Positions 44,107-55,653 of a stretch of 64,000 nt of DNA are shown here, in pieces (within the stretch, counting starts at the first letter, position 1; every line of letters starts with the position of its first letter). This DNA is from Pseudaminobacter sp040045035 (GTDB lineage: Bacteria; Pseudomonadota; Alphaproteobacteria; Rhizobiales; Rhizobiaceae): assembly GCF_040045035.1 (NCBI RefSeq), contig NZ_JBDZDS010000002.1, forward strand, positions 1 to 64,000, read 5' to 3'. A model generated the notes under the pieces. The model was not told the DNA's origin. It did not search any database and worked only from the letters and a program-made list of their open reading frames with translations. Both the position numbers and the translations under genes were made by a program.

Positions 44107-44552
44107 CAGAGCAGGCGGATCATCAACGCCCCGGCAACGAGCAGTAGCGCACCAGCGACACGCCCAAGCGAAATTTCACGAACGGCAAGGCCCATGAAGC
44201 CAATCTTGTCGACGACAAGGCCAGCAAGCAGTTGGCCGGTCACCAAAAACGCCATAAGCGCCGCCGCGCCGATCTTCGGTGCAAGAATCGTCGCGCTGGT
44301 CACATAGAACGCGCCCATGACGCCTCCGGCCACGAACAGCCACGGTGCAGGCTCTCTCCATCCCAGAGAAATGCCTCCGGTTCGCACCATGAAATAGGAT
44401 ACGAAGCCGAGCACGACCGCACCGCTCAGAAACGATATCGCCGCGGCCGCGACCGGGAGGCCGAGACCGCGGGCAAGTTCAGCGTTGATGGGCGCCTGGA
44501 GTGCGAGGAGCGCGCCCGACAGCACGCCGAGGAATGGCCAGAAAGCGCCCAT
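44106..44552 (-). CDS. Small multidrug/DMT-type membrane protein (YdcZ, DUF606)
   Basis: A 148-residue, five-helix membrane protein of the YdcZ/DUF606 branch of the drug/metabolite transporter superfamily. It starts FLGVLSGALLALQAPINAEL and has VAGGVMGAFYVTSATILAP, both typical. Substrate unknown. Placed between a cyclophilin gene (12 bases away) and queA (one-base overlap), so transcribed with the queuosine genes. Confidence 0.88.
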   Translation of the reverse strand: MGAFWPFLGVLSGALLALQAPINAELARGLGLPVAAAAISFLSGAVVLGFVSYFMVRTGGISLGWREPAPWLFVAGGVMGAFYVTSATILAPKIGAAALMAFLVTGQLLAGLVVDKIGFMGLAVREISLGRVAGALLLVAGALMIRLL

Positions 44553-44564
44553 CCGCAGGCCTCG

Positions 44565-45080
44565 TTATTCTTTCACGTCGGCTGCGACCTTCATCGACAC
44601 GATCTTGTCCGGATCCTGGACAGGCTCGCCGCGCTTGATCTTGTCGACATTCTCCATGCCTTCGATGACCTGGCCCCAGACCGAGTACTGGCGGTTGAGG
44701 AAGCCGGCATCCTCGAAGCAGATGAAGAACTGCGAGTTCGCGGAGTTCGGGTTCTGCGCGCGCGCCATCGAGCAGGTGCCGCGGCCGTGGTTCATGTTGG
44801 AGAACTCGGCCTTCAGGTCCGGCTTGTCGGAGCCGCCCATGCCGGCGCGTGCCGGATTGAAGTTCGGGCCGTCCGACTTGCCGAACTTGACGTCGCCGGT
44901 CTGGGCCATGAAGCCGTCGATGACGCGGTGGAACACGACGCCGTCATAGGCGCCTTCGCGCGCCAGTTCCTTGATGCGGCCGACATGGCCGGGAGCGAGA
45001 TCCGGGAAGAGTTCAATGACGACCCTGCCCTTCGTGGTCTCCATGATGAGCGCGTTTTCGCGATCCTTGATTTCGGCCAT
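44565..45080 (-). CDS. Cytoplasmic cyclophilin-type peptidyl-prolyl isomerase
   Basis: A 171-residue cyclophilin without signal peptide, so acting in the cytoplasm on proline peptide bonds. The catalytic arginine is in FHRVIDGFMAQTGDVKFG and other core parts are ARAQNPNSANSQFFICFED and LNRQYSVWGQVIEGMENVDK. It lies 25 bases after an exported paralog that shares most of these motifs, so the pair came from a duplication and later split in location. Confidence 0.95.
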   Translation of the reverse strand: MAEIKDRENALIMETTKGRVVIELFPDLAPGHVGRIKELAREGAYDGVVFHRVIDGFMAQTGDVKFGKSDGPNFNPARAGMGGSDKPDLKAEFSNMNHGRGTCSMARAQNPNSANSQFFICFEDAGFLNRQYSVWGQVIEGMENVDKIKRGEPVQDPDKIVSMKVAADVKE

Positions 45081-45105
45081 GTCAGATTTCCTTCTCGGAT
45101 GCCAT

Positions 45106-45693
45106 TTACTTGCCGTCGCCGGCGATGCGCACCTTGATCATGCGATCGGGCTCGCTGACAACCCCGTTGGCGGCGGGATCACCCTTTTTTATCTTGTCGA
45201 CGAACTCCATGCCGCTCTCGACTTTGCCTACGATGGTGTAGTTGCCGTCAAGGCCCGGGTTGGGAGCGTACATGATGAAGAACTGGGAGTTGGCGGAATT
45301 CGGGTTCTGCGCCCGCGCCATGCCAACCGTGCCGCGCACGAAATGCTCGGCAGAAAATTCCGCCGGCAAGTTGGGCAAGTCCGAGCCGCCGGTGCCCGCC
45401 CGATCCGGGTTGAAGCCCTTGGCCATGTTGCCGAACTTCACGTCTCCGGTCTGGGCCATGAAGCCGTCGATGACGCGGTGGAAGGCGACGTTGTCATAGG
45501 CGCCGTCGCGCACCAGTTGCTTGATCTGGGCGACGTGCTTGGGCGCCAGGTCGGGCCGTAGAGCGATGGTGACGTCACCGTCCTTCAGCGTGATGATCAT
45601 GGTGTTGTCCGGGTCTGCGGCCCAGGCGGGATGCGACGCACCGGCAAGGCCGGCCATGACGATGAATGAAGAAGCGAGACTTTTGAACCGCAT
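45106..45693 (-). CDS. Exported cyclophilin-type peptidyl-prolyl isomerase
   Basis: A 195-residue cyclophilin with a signal peptide (MRFKSLASSFIVMAGLAGAS, cleavage near AWA-AD), so periplasmic. It has the same core as its neighbour: FHRVIDGFMAQTGDVKFG and ARAQNPNSANSQFFIMYAP. The ATG at 45693 is chosen because the signal peptide starts there; the frame stays open upstream into coaD but adds charged residues. It lies 13 bases after coaD. Confidence 0.95.
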   Translation of the reverse strand: MRFKSLASSFIVMAGLAGASHPAWAADPDNTMIITLKDGDVTIALRPDLAPKHVAQIKQLVRDGAYDNVAFHRVIDGFMAQTGDVKFGNMAKGFNPDRAGTGGSDLPNLPAEFSAEHFVRGTVGMARAQNPNSANSQFFIMYAPNPGLDGNYTIVGKVESGMEFVDKIKKGDPAANGVVSEPDRMIKVRIAGDGK

Positions 45694-45706
45694 TTGCGTG
45701 CTCTCC

Positions 45707-46207
45707 CTATCTTGCGAATTTGGCGACCAGCGCGCCGGCGACGACTTCAGGTACGAATGGGCGGATGTCGCCACCCATCGAGGCTATCTGGCGGACCAGT
45801 GTGGCGGTAATGGTACGCACCGAAGGGCTCGCCGGCAGGAACACCGTGTGCAGTTCGGGCGCCATGGTCTCGTTCATGCCGGCCATCTGCATCTCATAGT
45901 CGAGATCGGTGCCGTCTCGCAGCCCGCGGATCATGATTGAAGCGTTATGCTTCCTGGCCGCGTCGATGACAAGGCCGCTGAAGGATACGACTGTGATGCG
46001 CCGCGCCTCCTGGCCGAATGCCGCGAAGGCGGCTGTCTCGATCAGTTCCACCCGTTCGTCGAAGGAGAACAGCGGCTTCTTGGCCGGGTGGATGCCGATG
46101 GCGGCGTAGACCGTGTCGGCTACCGCCAAGGAAGCCCTCAGCACCTCGAGATGGCCGTTGGTGAGAGGGTCGAACGACCCGGCGTAAATGGCGATGCGGT
46201 CTGTCAT
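45707..46207 (-). CDS. coaD: Phosphopantetheine adenylyltransferase
   Basis: CoaD makes dephospho-CoA from 4'-phosphopantetheine and ATP, the fourth step of coenzyme A synthesis. The 166-residue protein has the nucleotidyltransferase motif YAGSFDPLTNGHLEVLRAS (TxGH), IMIRGLRDGTDLDYEMQMAG and the C-terminal TATLVRQIASMGGD. ATG at 46207. It opens the leftward run coaD, two cyclophilins, ydcZ-like, queA, tgt and decarboxylase, whose gaps are all 25 bases or less. Confidence 0.96.
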   Translation of the reverse strand: MTDRIAIYAGSFDPLTNGHLEVLRASLAVADTVYAAIGIHPAKKPLFSFDERVELIETAAFAAFGQEARRITVVSFSGLVIDAARKHNASIMIRGLRDGTDLDYEMQMAGMNETMAPELHTVFLPASPSVRTITATLVRQIASMGGDIRPFVPEVVAGALVAKFAR

Positions 46208-46375
46208 GGCAGTTTTCTAGCGGGGGTACCGATCAAAGGCAATTGCCGGGACAAGACGATAAACCACAGATGAATGGATCGATCACAAGAAGTTCAAGTC
46301 TTGGCAAATATGGTCATCTGGAAAGGGTGCAACCAAATGGCCACATCAGCATTGGAAGGTCAGGAGACCACGACG

Positions 46376-46510
46376 ATGATGATCTATATGCTTGCTACCG
46401 CAATGACCGTCGCAATGCTGATTGCGACTGCCGTCGGCCTGCATCAGGAGACGCAGCGTCTGCGCCACCGGGAGCAGAAAGTGCGCTCCAAGCACTTCGG
46501 GCCGCATTGA
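46376..46510 (+). CDS. Possible small membrane protein, 44 residues
   Basis: A short frame starting MMIYMLATAMTVAMLIATAV, one membrane helix followed by a basic, polar tail (HQETQRLRHREQK). AGGAG lies nine bases before the ATG at 46376, which favours this start over ATGs further upstream. It lies between divergent coaD and convergent gyrA and ends eight bases before a strong hairpin. I do not recognise it; it may be a real small protein. Confidence 0.45.
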   Translation: MMIYMLATAMTVAMLIATAVGLHQETQRLRHREQKVRSKHFGPH

Positions 46511-46518
46511 CCTCCATC

Positions 46519-46543
46519 CCGCCTCGTCGCCCCGACGAGGCGG
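46519..46543. terminator. Strong hairpin between the small gene and gyrA 3' end
   Basis: An 11-base stem CCGCCTCGTCG / CGACGAGGCGG with a 3-base loop. There is no T-run on either side, so it may act as a transcript-stabilising end or a weak terminator rather than a classic one. Confidence 0.5.
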
Positions 46544-46578
46544 TATAGTTGCCGAAAATATCGATACTTCCGGCAAGC

Positions 46579-49341
<2,763 letters not shown>

Positions 49342-49590
49342 ATCAGATCACTGAGTCGTTGGGAATCACTTCCCCCTTATATAGGAACAGATTGGAATTC
49401 TCCAACGCGCGCCCGGCTTTTCCCGAACTGTTTTACATCGTGATTTCAAGAAGATACAAGAAATTGCGAAGCGTGCGACACCATGACGGCAAAACCGTGC
49501 GGATTTCACCCGAAATGGCGTGCGCGGGCTCCAAAACAGGGCTGGCGCAGATCGCGACGGCAGGCTAGCCTGCATGCAGGAGGGCGATCG

Positions 49591-50220
49591 ATGCCGAATT
49601 TCGACAGTATTTTCAATGCCTTCGTAACGATCCTCGTCACCATTGATCCACCTGGACTGGCGCCGCTCTTCCTGGCGGTGACCCGCGGCATGACGCGACA
49701 CGAGCGCCAACAGGTCTCGATCCGCGCCAGCGTGATAGGGTTTGGGGTTCTGGCGCTGTTCGCTATCGCCGGCGCCGCGATCCTTTCAGTGTTCGGCATC
49801 ACGCTGCCGGCCTTCCGGGTGGCTGGCGGCTTCCTGCTCTTTTTCATCGCCTTCGAGATGGTGTTCGAGAAACGCCAGGACCGGAAGGAAAAGATCTCGG
49901 ACGTCGCCATCACGCGGGACCACATCCACAACCTCGCCGCCTTCCCGCTGGCGATCCCACTGATCGCGGGTCCCGGCGCGATCTCGGCGACGGTGTTGCT
50001 GTCCGGTTCTTTCCAGGGCTGGCTGGCGCAGGCAGCCCTCGTCGGCATCATCCTCGCCTGCCTGATCCTGACCTATCTCGTCTTCGTGCTAGCCGAGCGC
50101 ATCGACGGCCTGCTCGGCCAGACCGGGCGCTCCATCCTGACGCGACTGCTGGGCGTCATCCTGGCGGCACTTGCCGTGCAGTTCGTCGCCGATGGCGTGA
50201 AGGCGCTAGCGGCAAGCTAA
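49591..50220 (+). CDS. MarC-family membrane protein
   Basis: A 209-residue, six-helix inner membrane protein of the MarC/YhgN family, function unknown despite its name from a multiple antibiotic resistance locus. It begins FVTILVTIDPPGLAPLFLAV, with the conserved DPPG/NP motif, and repeats the pattern at AAFPLAIPLIAGPGAISATV. GGAGGG lies at 49579-49584 ahead of ATG 49591. Single gene followed by a terminator. Confidence 0.93.
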   Translation: MPNFDSIFNAFVTILVTIDPPGLAPLFLAVTRGMTRHERQQVSIRASVIGFGVLALFAIAGAAILSVFGITLPAFRVAGGFLLFFIAFEMVFEKRQDRKEKISDVAITRDHIHNLAAFPLAIPLIAGPGAISATVLLSGSFQGWLAQAALVGIILACLILTYLVFVLAERIDGLLGQTGRSILTRLLGVILAALAVQFVADGVKALAAS

Positions 50221-50250
50221 CCAGCTAAAAACACTCTCCTGAAACGCAAG

Positions 50251-50272
50251 GGGCGGCCTGAAAAGGCCGCCC
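50251..50272 (+). terminator. Terminator after the MarC gene
   Basis: Stem GGGCGGCC / GGCCGCCC with loop TGAAAA, then TTAATAT. It lies 30 bases past the stop. Confidence 0.75.
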
Positions 50273-50387
50273 TTAATATCGCTTCAGCTTGCCGATGCTG
50301 GCCGGCAGCAACTGTGGCTGCCAACTTGCACTGATGATACTCAGAATGGTTCTGTGCGGTGGGAAATGTCAACTTGCATCCGAGTCC

Positions 50388-50802
50388 GACGGTCGGCGCT
50401 TCCGCATCCCGACCGTGATCGACGACTGCACGCGCGAAAGCTCGGCGCTCGTGGCCGACGCTTCGCTCTCGAGCGTACGTGTGGTACGGGAACTGGACCG
50501 ACTGATCATCGACCGCGGCCGGCCGAAGATGATCGTCAGCGACAACGGCAGCGAGTTCACCAGCAATGCCATCCTGGCCTGGGTCGATCAGGCGCGTGTC
50601 AAATGGCATTACATCTCGCCGGACAAGTCATGCAAAACGGCTTCATCAAGAGCTTCAACGGACGCCTGCGCGATGCGTTGCTCAACGAGACGCCGTACTC
50701 CTCGCTGGCTCAGGCGCGCGGGGCTTGAACATCTGGCGGACGGCCTACCACGGCTCGCGCCGGCACTCACAGCTCGGAGGACAGACGCCCGATGAGTTCG
50801 CA
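50388..50802 (+). pseudogene. Remnant of an IS3-family OrfB transposase
   Basis: The sequence aligns by eye with the C-terminal half of the intact OrfB at 3269-4198: DDCTRESSALVADASLSSVR, MIVSDNGSEFTSNAILAW and the NGFIKSFNGRLRDALLNET segment. Two single-base deletions (about 50628 and 50718) break the frame, and the last catalytic glutamate is changed to lysine. Both ends and orfA are missing. The stretch MIVSDNGSEFTSNAILAW is near identical to the intact copy, so they are close relatives. Confidence 0.85.
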
Positions 50803-51350
50803 CATGAGGGCTCCGAGTGCCGCACCGATCGCCACACCCATGCCCCCCAATATATGCGGCTCGCTGCGGCACTATCCCTGCCTCGCCGCCTAGTCTCGCC
50901 GAAAACGACACCTAACCGTCTTTTCGCAGGAATGTTCCGCAACTCGAACCTTTGGCCTTTGCGGCGAACATTGTCCCGTGACTACTGCCGGGAGCAAAAG
51001 CGCCCGCTGCTCGAGCGAGGAGCCGGCGGGCAATGATGGAGCAAGCTCGCCAGCAGGCCGCCCAAGCCGCGAAACGGAAGCCATTGCCGATCTCGCCACT
51101 GCCGAAAAGCTCATCGACCACATGCTCAGTTCCTTGATGTGGCTGGCATGGCTGGTATGGCTGGCGCCGACTGTGTTACAGTGCTTATTCAATGCCTGCC
51201 AGCCACGCGCTCAACGCCGAGCGGCAGTTGGGCTTATTTGGATCAGTTGGGTCTGGCAATTTACTAACGATAACAGAGCCGCCAAGCCAGGCGGCGGAGC
51301 ATTGTGGGGTTTTGGGGGTGTTTGGTCCGCGATAGGAGGGACGCTCCCGA
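50803..51350. other. No gene seen between the IS3 remnant and cyoA
   Basis: All six readings give only short or low-quality frames. A run of TGGCTGG-type microrepeats occurs near 51137-51170 (TGGCTGGCATGGCTGGTATG). The cyo promoter must lie in the right part, but no clear box was seen. Confidence 0.4.
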
Positions 51351-52280
51351 ATGAGTTTGTCGCAGAACCCCCAAGGTGCTTTGCGCGGCGTTCGCCGCGG
51401 CGGAGTACCTTGCCTGCTCAGCGTCGGGCTTGCCTCCTGTTCTGGAGGTGTGCTGGACCCGCGCGGCCCCGTCGGCGCGGACAACGCCACGATCCTGATC
51501 AACGCCACTGTGATCATGCTGGCCATCGTCGTTCCGACGATATTGCTGGCCTTGTGGGTAGCCTGGCAGTACCGCGCGTCGAATCCCCGCGGGGAATACC
51601 TGCCCTACTGGTCCTATTCGGGACGGATCGAAGCAGTCGTCTGGTCGATCCCGACCCTGACCGTCATGTTTCTTAGCGGCCTGATCTGGATCGGCTCCTA
51701 CAAGGTCGACCCGTTCAGGCCGTTGCCCTCCAAAGTCCCGCCTCTCGAGGTGCAGGTCGTTTCGCTCGACTGGAAATGGCTGTTCATCTACCCCCAGCAG
51801 GGGATTGCGTCCCTTAACCAGCTGGTGATTCCGGCGGCGACGCCGGTCCATTTCTCGATCACCTCGGCCAGCGTCTTCAATGCTTTCTTCGTGCCTCAGC
51901 TGGGCTCGATGATTTACGCCATGCCAGGCATGGTCTCGCAGTTGCACCTGCAGGCCGATGACCCGGGGCAGCTCTGGGGCACGTCCGCACATTTTTCCGG
52001 CGACGGCTTCTCCGACATGCAGTTCCAGGTGAAGAGCGTGACCGACGCCGACTTCGCGGCGTGGGTGGGCAGCGTCCGGGGCGCCGGTCCGGTCCTCGAC
52101 CGCGCGGCCTACGCCGAGCTCACGCATCAGGCCCAGCGTGTGCCTCCCTCGACCTACGGCGGGATCGATCCCCAGCTCTTCCATGCCGTGGCCACCCAGG
52201 AGATCGCTCCAGGCCCCGGTCCGGAGCCCGAAGGGCCGTCGCACGCCGGGCGCGAAGTATCGACCGGCGGAAAGGACTGA
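51351..52280 (+). CDS. cyoA: Cytochrome bo3 ubiquinol oxidase subunit II
   Basis: A 309-residue lipoprotein subunit of a quinol oxidase. The lipobox SVGLASC puts the lipid-bearing cysteine at residue 30, followed by two membrane helices (about 45-70 and 85-110) and a periplasmic cupredoxin domain. The region equal to the CuA site reads FFVPQLGSMIYAMPGM: the CxxxC copper ligands are missing, as in quinol rather than cytochrome c oxidases. First of four tightly packed cyo genes, two bases before cyoB. Confidence 0.93.
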   Translation: MSLSQNPQGALRGVRRGGVPCLLSVGLASCSGGVLDPRGPVGADNATILINATVIMLAIVVPTILLALWVAWQYRASNPRGEYLPYWSYSGRIEAVVWSIPTLTVMFLSGLIWIGSYKVDPFRPLPSKVPPLEVQVVSLDWKWLFIYPQQGIASLNQLVIPAATPVHFSITSASVFNAFFVPQLGSMIYAMPGMVSQLHLQADDPGQLWGTSAHFSGDGFSDMQFQVKSVTDADFAAWVGSVRGAGPVLDRAAYAELTHQAQRVPPSTYGGIDPQLFHAVATQEIAPGPGPEPEGPSHAGREVSTGGKD

Positions 52281-52282
52281 CG

Positions 52283-54295
52283 ATGTTCGGCAAACTTGAC
52301 CTTTCAGCGATCCCGTTTTCCGAACCGATCGCGCTGATTACCTCGGTGGTCGTTATCCTCATCGCCGTTGGCGTTCTGATCCTGATCACCGTGAAAGGCT
52401 GGTGGCCGTATCTGTGGCACGAATGGATAACCAGTGTCGACCACAAGCGGATCGGCGTCATGTACTGCCTGCTCGGTGTCGTGATGCTGATCCGCGGGTT
52501 CGCCGACGCCATCATGATGCGCACCCAACAAGCGGTGGCCATCAACGCGCCCGGCTATCTGTCGCCGGAGCATTACGACCAGATATTCACGGCGCACGGC
52601 ACGATCATGATATTGTTCGGAGCGATGCCGCTGGTGCTGGGGTTCATGAACTTCCTGGTGCCACTGCAGCTCGGCGTGCGGGACGTGGCGTTCCCGACCT
52701 TCAATTCAGTCGGCTTTTGGCTGACCGCAAGCGGCGCCCTGCTCATCAACGTGTCTCTGTTTGTCGGCGAGTTCGCCCGCACCGGTTGGCTGCCTTACCC
52801 GCCACTCAGCGAGACGGCTTACACACCGGGCGTCGGCGTCGACTATTACCTCTGGGCCGTGCAGATTTCCGGGGTAGGCACCCTGATCACAGGGATCAAC
52901 ATCGTCACCACGGTGCTGAAGATGCGTTGTCCCGGCATGAGTTACCTGCGCATGCCGGTGTTCTGCTGGACCGCGCTAGCCTCCTGCCTGCTGATCGTCG
53001 CCACTTTCCCGGTTCTGACCGCTACCCTGGCTATGCTGACGCTGGATCGCTATCTCGGCTGGCATTACTTCACGAACACCGCTGGCGGAAACCCGATGAT
53101 GTTCGTCAACCTGGTGTGGGCCTGGGGACATCCGGAGGTCTACATCCTGGTCCTTCCGGCCTTCGGCATCTTCTCCGAGGTCTTCTCGACCTTCTCAGGC
53201 AAGCCGCTGTTTGGATACCGATCCATGGTCGCCGCCACCCTGTTCATCTGCATCGTGTCGATGATGGTCTGGCTGCACCACTTCTTCACCATGGGCGCGG
53301 GCCCGGCGGTCAACACGTTCTTCGGCATCTCCTCGAGCATCATCGCGGTCGGTACCGGGGTGAAGATCTACAACTGGATCTTCACCATGTATGGCGGTCG
53401 GGTGCGCTTCGAAGTTCCCATGCTGTGGTCCATGGGCTTCATCTTCACCTTCATCATCGGCGGCCTGACCGGCGTGCTGCTGGCCATCCCGCCGGCGGAT
53501 TTCGTGACCCACAACTCCATGTTCCTGGTGGCGCATTTCCACAATGTCATCATAGGCGGGGTGGTGTTCGCGGTCTTTGCAGGCCTGGAGTTCTGGTTTC
53601 CCAAGGCGTTCGGATTCCGGCTGCATGAAGGCTGGGGCAAGGCTGCCTTCTGGTTTGCCTTCATCGGCTTCTGGGTGACCTTCACGCCGCTCTACGTTCT
53701 GGGCCTGCTCGGCATGACACGGCGCCTGCAGCATATCAACTTCGAGGAGTGGCGGCCCTGGTTGTACATCTCGGTGATCGGCGTCGGAATCCTCATTCTG
53801 GGGGTGATCTCGCAAGCGACGCAGCTTGTGGTCAGCATCCGCGACCGCCAGAATCTCCGCGACGTGACGGGCGATCCATGGGACGGCCGCTCCCTCGAAT
53901 GGGCCACGCCCTCGCCCCCGCCCTTCTTCAACTTCGCCGTAATGCCGGACGTCGAGGGAGAAGAGGCGTATTGGGGCATCAAGCTGCGCGCGGTGGAGAC
54001 CCAGCAGCTGTCACCCGAGCCAACGTACGAGCCTATCCACATGCCCGTGAACAGCCCGGTTGGCTTCTACACGGCCTTTTTCACCTCAGTCTTCGGCTTT
54101 GCGATGGTCTGGTACATCTGGTGGCTCGCGATCCTCGCGCTGGTGGCGGCCTTTGCGGGATTCGTCGTTTTCGCCTGGCGTGACGTCCACGAATTCGAGG
54201 TGCCGGTCGAGCAGGTGGCCAGCGTGGACCGGGCCCGTCGTGCGGCCCGCGCAGCCTTGCTCGACAGGCTCGGCACACAGGAAGTCCTACCATGA
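52283..54295 (+). CDS. cyoB: Cytochrome bo3 ubiquinol oxidase subunit I
   Basis: The 670-residue catalytic subunit, which reduces oxygen to water and pumps protons. Heme and copper ligands are visible: the low-spin heme histidine in FTAHGTIMILFGAMP, WAWGHPEVYILVLPAFG with the His-Tyr pair, the HHFFTMG pair for CuB, and VAHFHNVIIGG for the two last histidines. The N-terminal helix with WITSVDHKRIGVMYCLLGV and length match CyoB with 15 membrane helices. ATG at 52283 is two bases after cyoA; the stop overlaps cyoC by four bases. Confidence 0.95.
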   Translation: MFGKLDLSAIPFSEPIALITSVVVILIAVGVLILITVKGWWPYLWHEWITSVDHKRIGVMYCLLGVVMLIRGFADAIMMRTQQAVAINAPGYLSPEHYDQIFTAHGTIMILFGAMPLVLGFMNFLVPLQLGVRDVAFPTFNSVGFWLTASGALLINVSLFVGEFARTGWLPYPPLSETAYTPGVGVDYYLWAVQISGVGTLITGINIVTTVLKMRCPGMSYLRMPVFCWTALASCLLIVATFPVLTATLAMLTLDRYLGWHYFTNTAGGNPMMFVNLVWAWGHPEVYILVLPAFGIFSEVFSTFSGKPLFGYRSMVAATLFICIVSMMVWLHHFFTMGAGPAVNTFFGISSSIIAVGTGVKIYNWIFTMYGGRVRFEVPMLWSMGFIFTFIIGGLTGVLLAIPPADFVTHNSMFLVAHFHNVIIGGVVFAVFAGLEFWFPKAFGFRLHEGWGKAAFWFAFIGFWVTFTPLYVLGLLGMTRRLQHINFEEWRPWLYISVIGVGILILGVISQATQLVVSIRDRQNLRDVTGDPWDGRSLEWATPSPPPFFNFAVMPDVEGEEAYWGIKLRAVETQQLSPEPTYEPIHMPVNSPVGFYTAFFTSVFGFAMVWYIWWLAILALVAAFAGFVVFAWRDVHEFEVPVEQVASVDRARRAARAALLDRLGTQEVLP

Positions 54296-54987
54296 CCTAT
54301 ACCGGGCTACCCGCCAGTATAGAGACTATCCGCCGCGTCCGCGAAGACCCTCACCGGCTCGGCCATCGCGCCCACGGGGCGGCAGAACCCGTTCCGGGGG
54401 CTGGCCATGGCGAGACAGGCCCGGCCCGGAAGCGTATCATCGTGGGCTATGGTTTCTGGATTTATCTGCTCAGCGACATCGTCTTGTTTTCCTGCTTTTT
54501 CGCGGCCTTCGCCGTGCTGCGGGAAGCGACGGCCGGCGGCCCGACGATATCCCAAATCGTTGACCTCCCCCGAGTGGCGTTCGAGACGACGGCGCTGTTG
54601 CTGTCCAGCTACACCTGCATGCTCTCCTACGCGGCAATGAACGCGCGGAGTCGCCTGTGGACCCAGATTTTCCTGCTGATCACCGGCTTCCTCGGCCTGG
54701 TGTTCGTTCTTCTTGAGCTGCAGGAGTTCATTGAACTGGCTGCTCGAGGGATCACGCCTCAGCTCAGCGGGATGCTCACGTCCTTCTTTGGCTTAGTGGG
54801 TCTGCATGGGCTGCATGTCACTCTTGGCGGACTGTGGCTCGCCACCATGCTGGCACAGGTGCAAGTCAAGGGCTTCCGGCCAGAAATCGTTCACCGGCTG
54901 ATCTGCTTCAATCTCTTCTGGCATGCTCTCGACATTGTCTGGATCGGCATCTTCACCATCGTCTACCTGATTGGGAGCGGTGCATGA
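54292..54987 (+). CDS. cyoC: Cytochrome bo3 ubiquinol oxidase subunit III
   Basis: A 231-residue protein with five membrane helices (about residues 50-225) of the cytochrome oxidase subunit III family. Family marks are YGFWIYLLSDIVLFSCFFA and GLHGLHVTLGGLWLATML, then FWHALDIVWIGIFTIVYL. The first 45 residues are a polar extension. The ATG overlaps the cyoB stop (ATGA) and its own stop overlaps the cyoD start. Confidence 0.93.
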   Translation: MTYTGLPASIETIRRVREDPHRLGHRAHGAAEPVPGAGHGETGPARKRIIVGYGFWIYLLSDIVLFSCFFAAFAVLREATAGGPTISQIVDLPRVAFETTALLLSSYTCMLSYAAMNARSRLWTQIFLLITGFLGLVFVLLELQEFIELAARGITPQLSGMLTSFFGLVGLHGLHVTLGGLWLATMLAQVQVKGFRPEIVHRLICFNLFWHALDIVWIGIFTIVYLIGSGA

Positions 54988-55397
54988 GCCATTTTGAATC
55001 CGACCCTCATCTCTACACGGGTGTCCTGGACGACCGGGAAGATCACGCCCCTGGCGACGCGCCGGAGGAGAGCGCCGGCCACTGGGTGCGAAACGCAAAT
55101 ATTGGCCTCGGGTTCTCTATCGTGCTCACGGTCGCGTCTTTCCTTCTGGCGGGTTCGAATGCCATCTACGCGCCGGCCATTCCGGTCGCTCTGATCGTGC
55201 TCGCCATCGCCCAGATAGGCGTACACCTTGTGTTCTTCCTCCACATCACGACGGGCCCGGACAACACGAACAACGTATTGGCTCTTGCCTTCGGCACCCT
55301 GGTTGTCTTCCTGATCGTCATCGGATCGATCTGGATCATGGGCAACCTAAGCAACAATATGATGCCCATGGAGCAGCTGATGCAGATGCAGAGATAG
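54984..55397 (+). CDS. cyoD: Cytochrome bo3 ubiquinol oxidase subunit IV
   Basis: A 137-residue protein with three membrane helices (about 40-62, 67-90 and 100-122), the small assembly subunit of the oxidase. It has IGVHLVFFLHITTGPDN, typical of CyoD. The N-terminal 38 residues are polar and acidic. ATG at 54984 overlaps the cyoC stop. No cyoE (heme O synthase) follows; the next gene is 256 bases away and codes for a different protein. Confidence 0.92.
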   Translation: MSHFESDPHLYTGVLDDREDHAPGDAPEESAGHWVRNANIGLGFSIVLTVASFLLAGSNAIYAPAIPVALIVLAIAQIGVHLVFFLHITTGPDNTNNVLALAFGTLVVFLIVIGSIWIMGNLSNNMMPMEQLMQMQR

Positions 55398-55653
55398 GGG
55401 CGGCACGGCTCTTTGTAGCGCCGGTTCATGAACTCACGTCAGCGACTCAAAACATCTCGTTTCCCATAGTTCCTGCCCCAGTCAGATAGGCCATCGCAGG
55501 GTGAGCTCTCCAGCCATCGCGGACGGACGATGCACCGTGTTTGGCCAATCGGCTGACGGGCCGGGTCCGTCCTGATGTGTAATTCCGCAAGCATCAACGC
55601 CCTCGCCATTTCATTTGCCACATGCTAATAGTCGAAAGAAAAGGGAGGGTAAT

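Noticed and set aside
50978..51676. A 232-codon frame ahead of and overlapping cyoA
   Set aside because: It reads out of frame through the cyoA lipoprotein start, has no motif and looks like chance.
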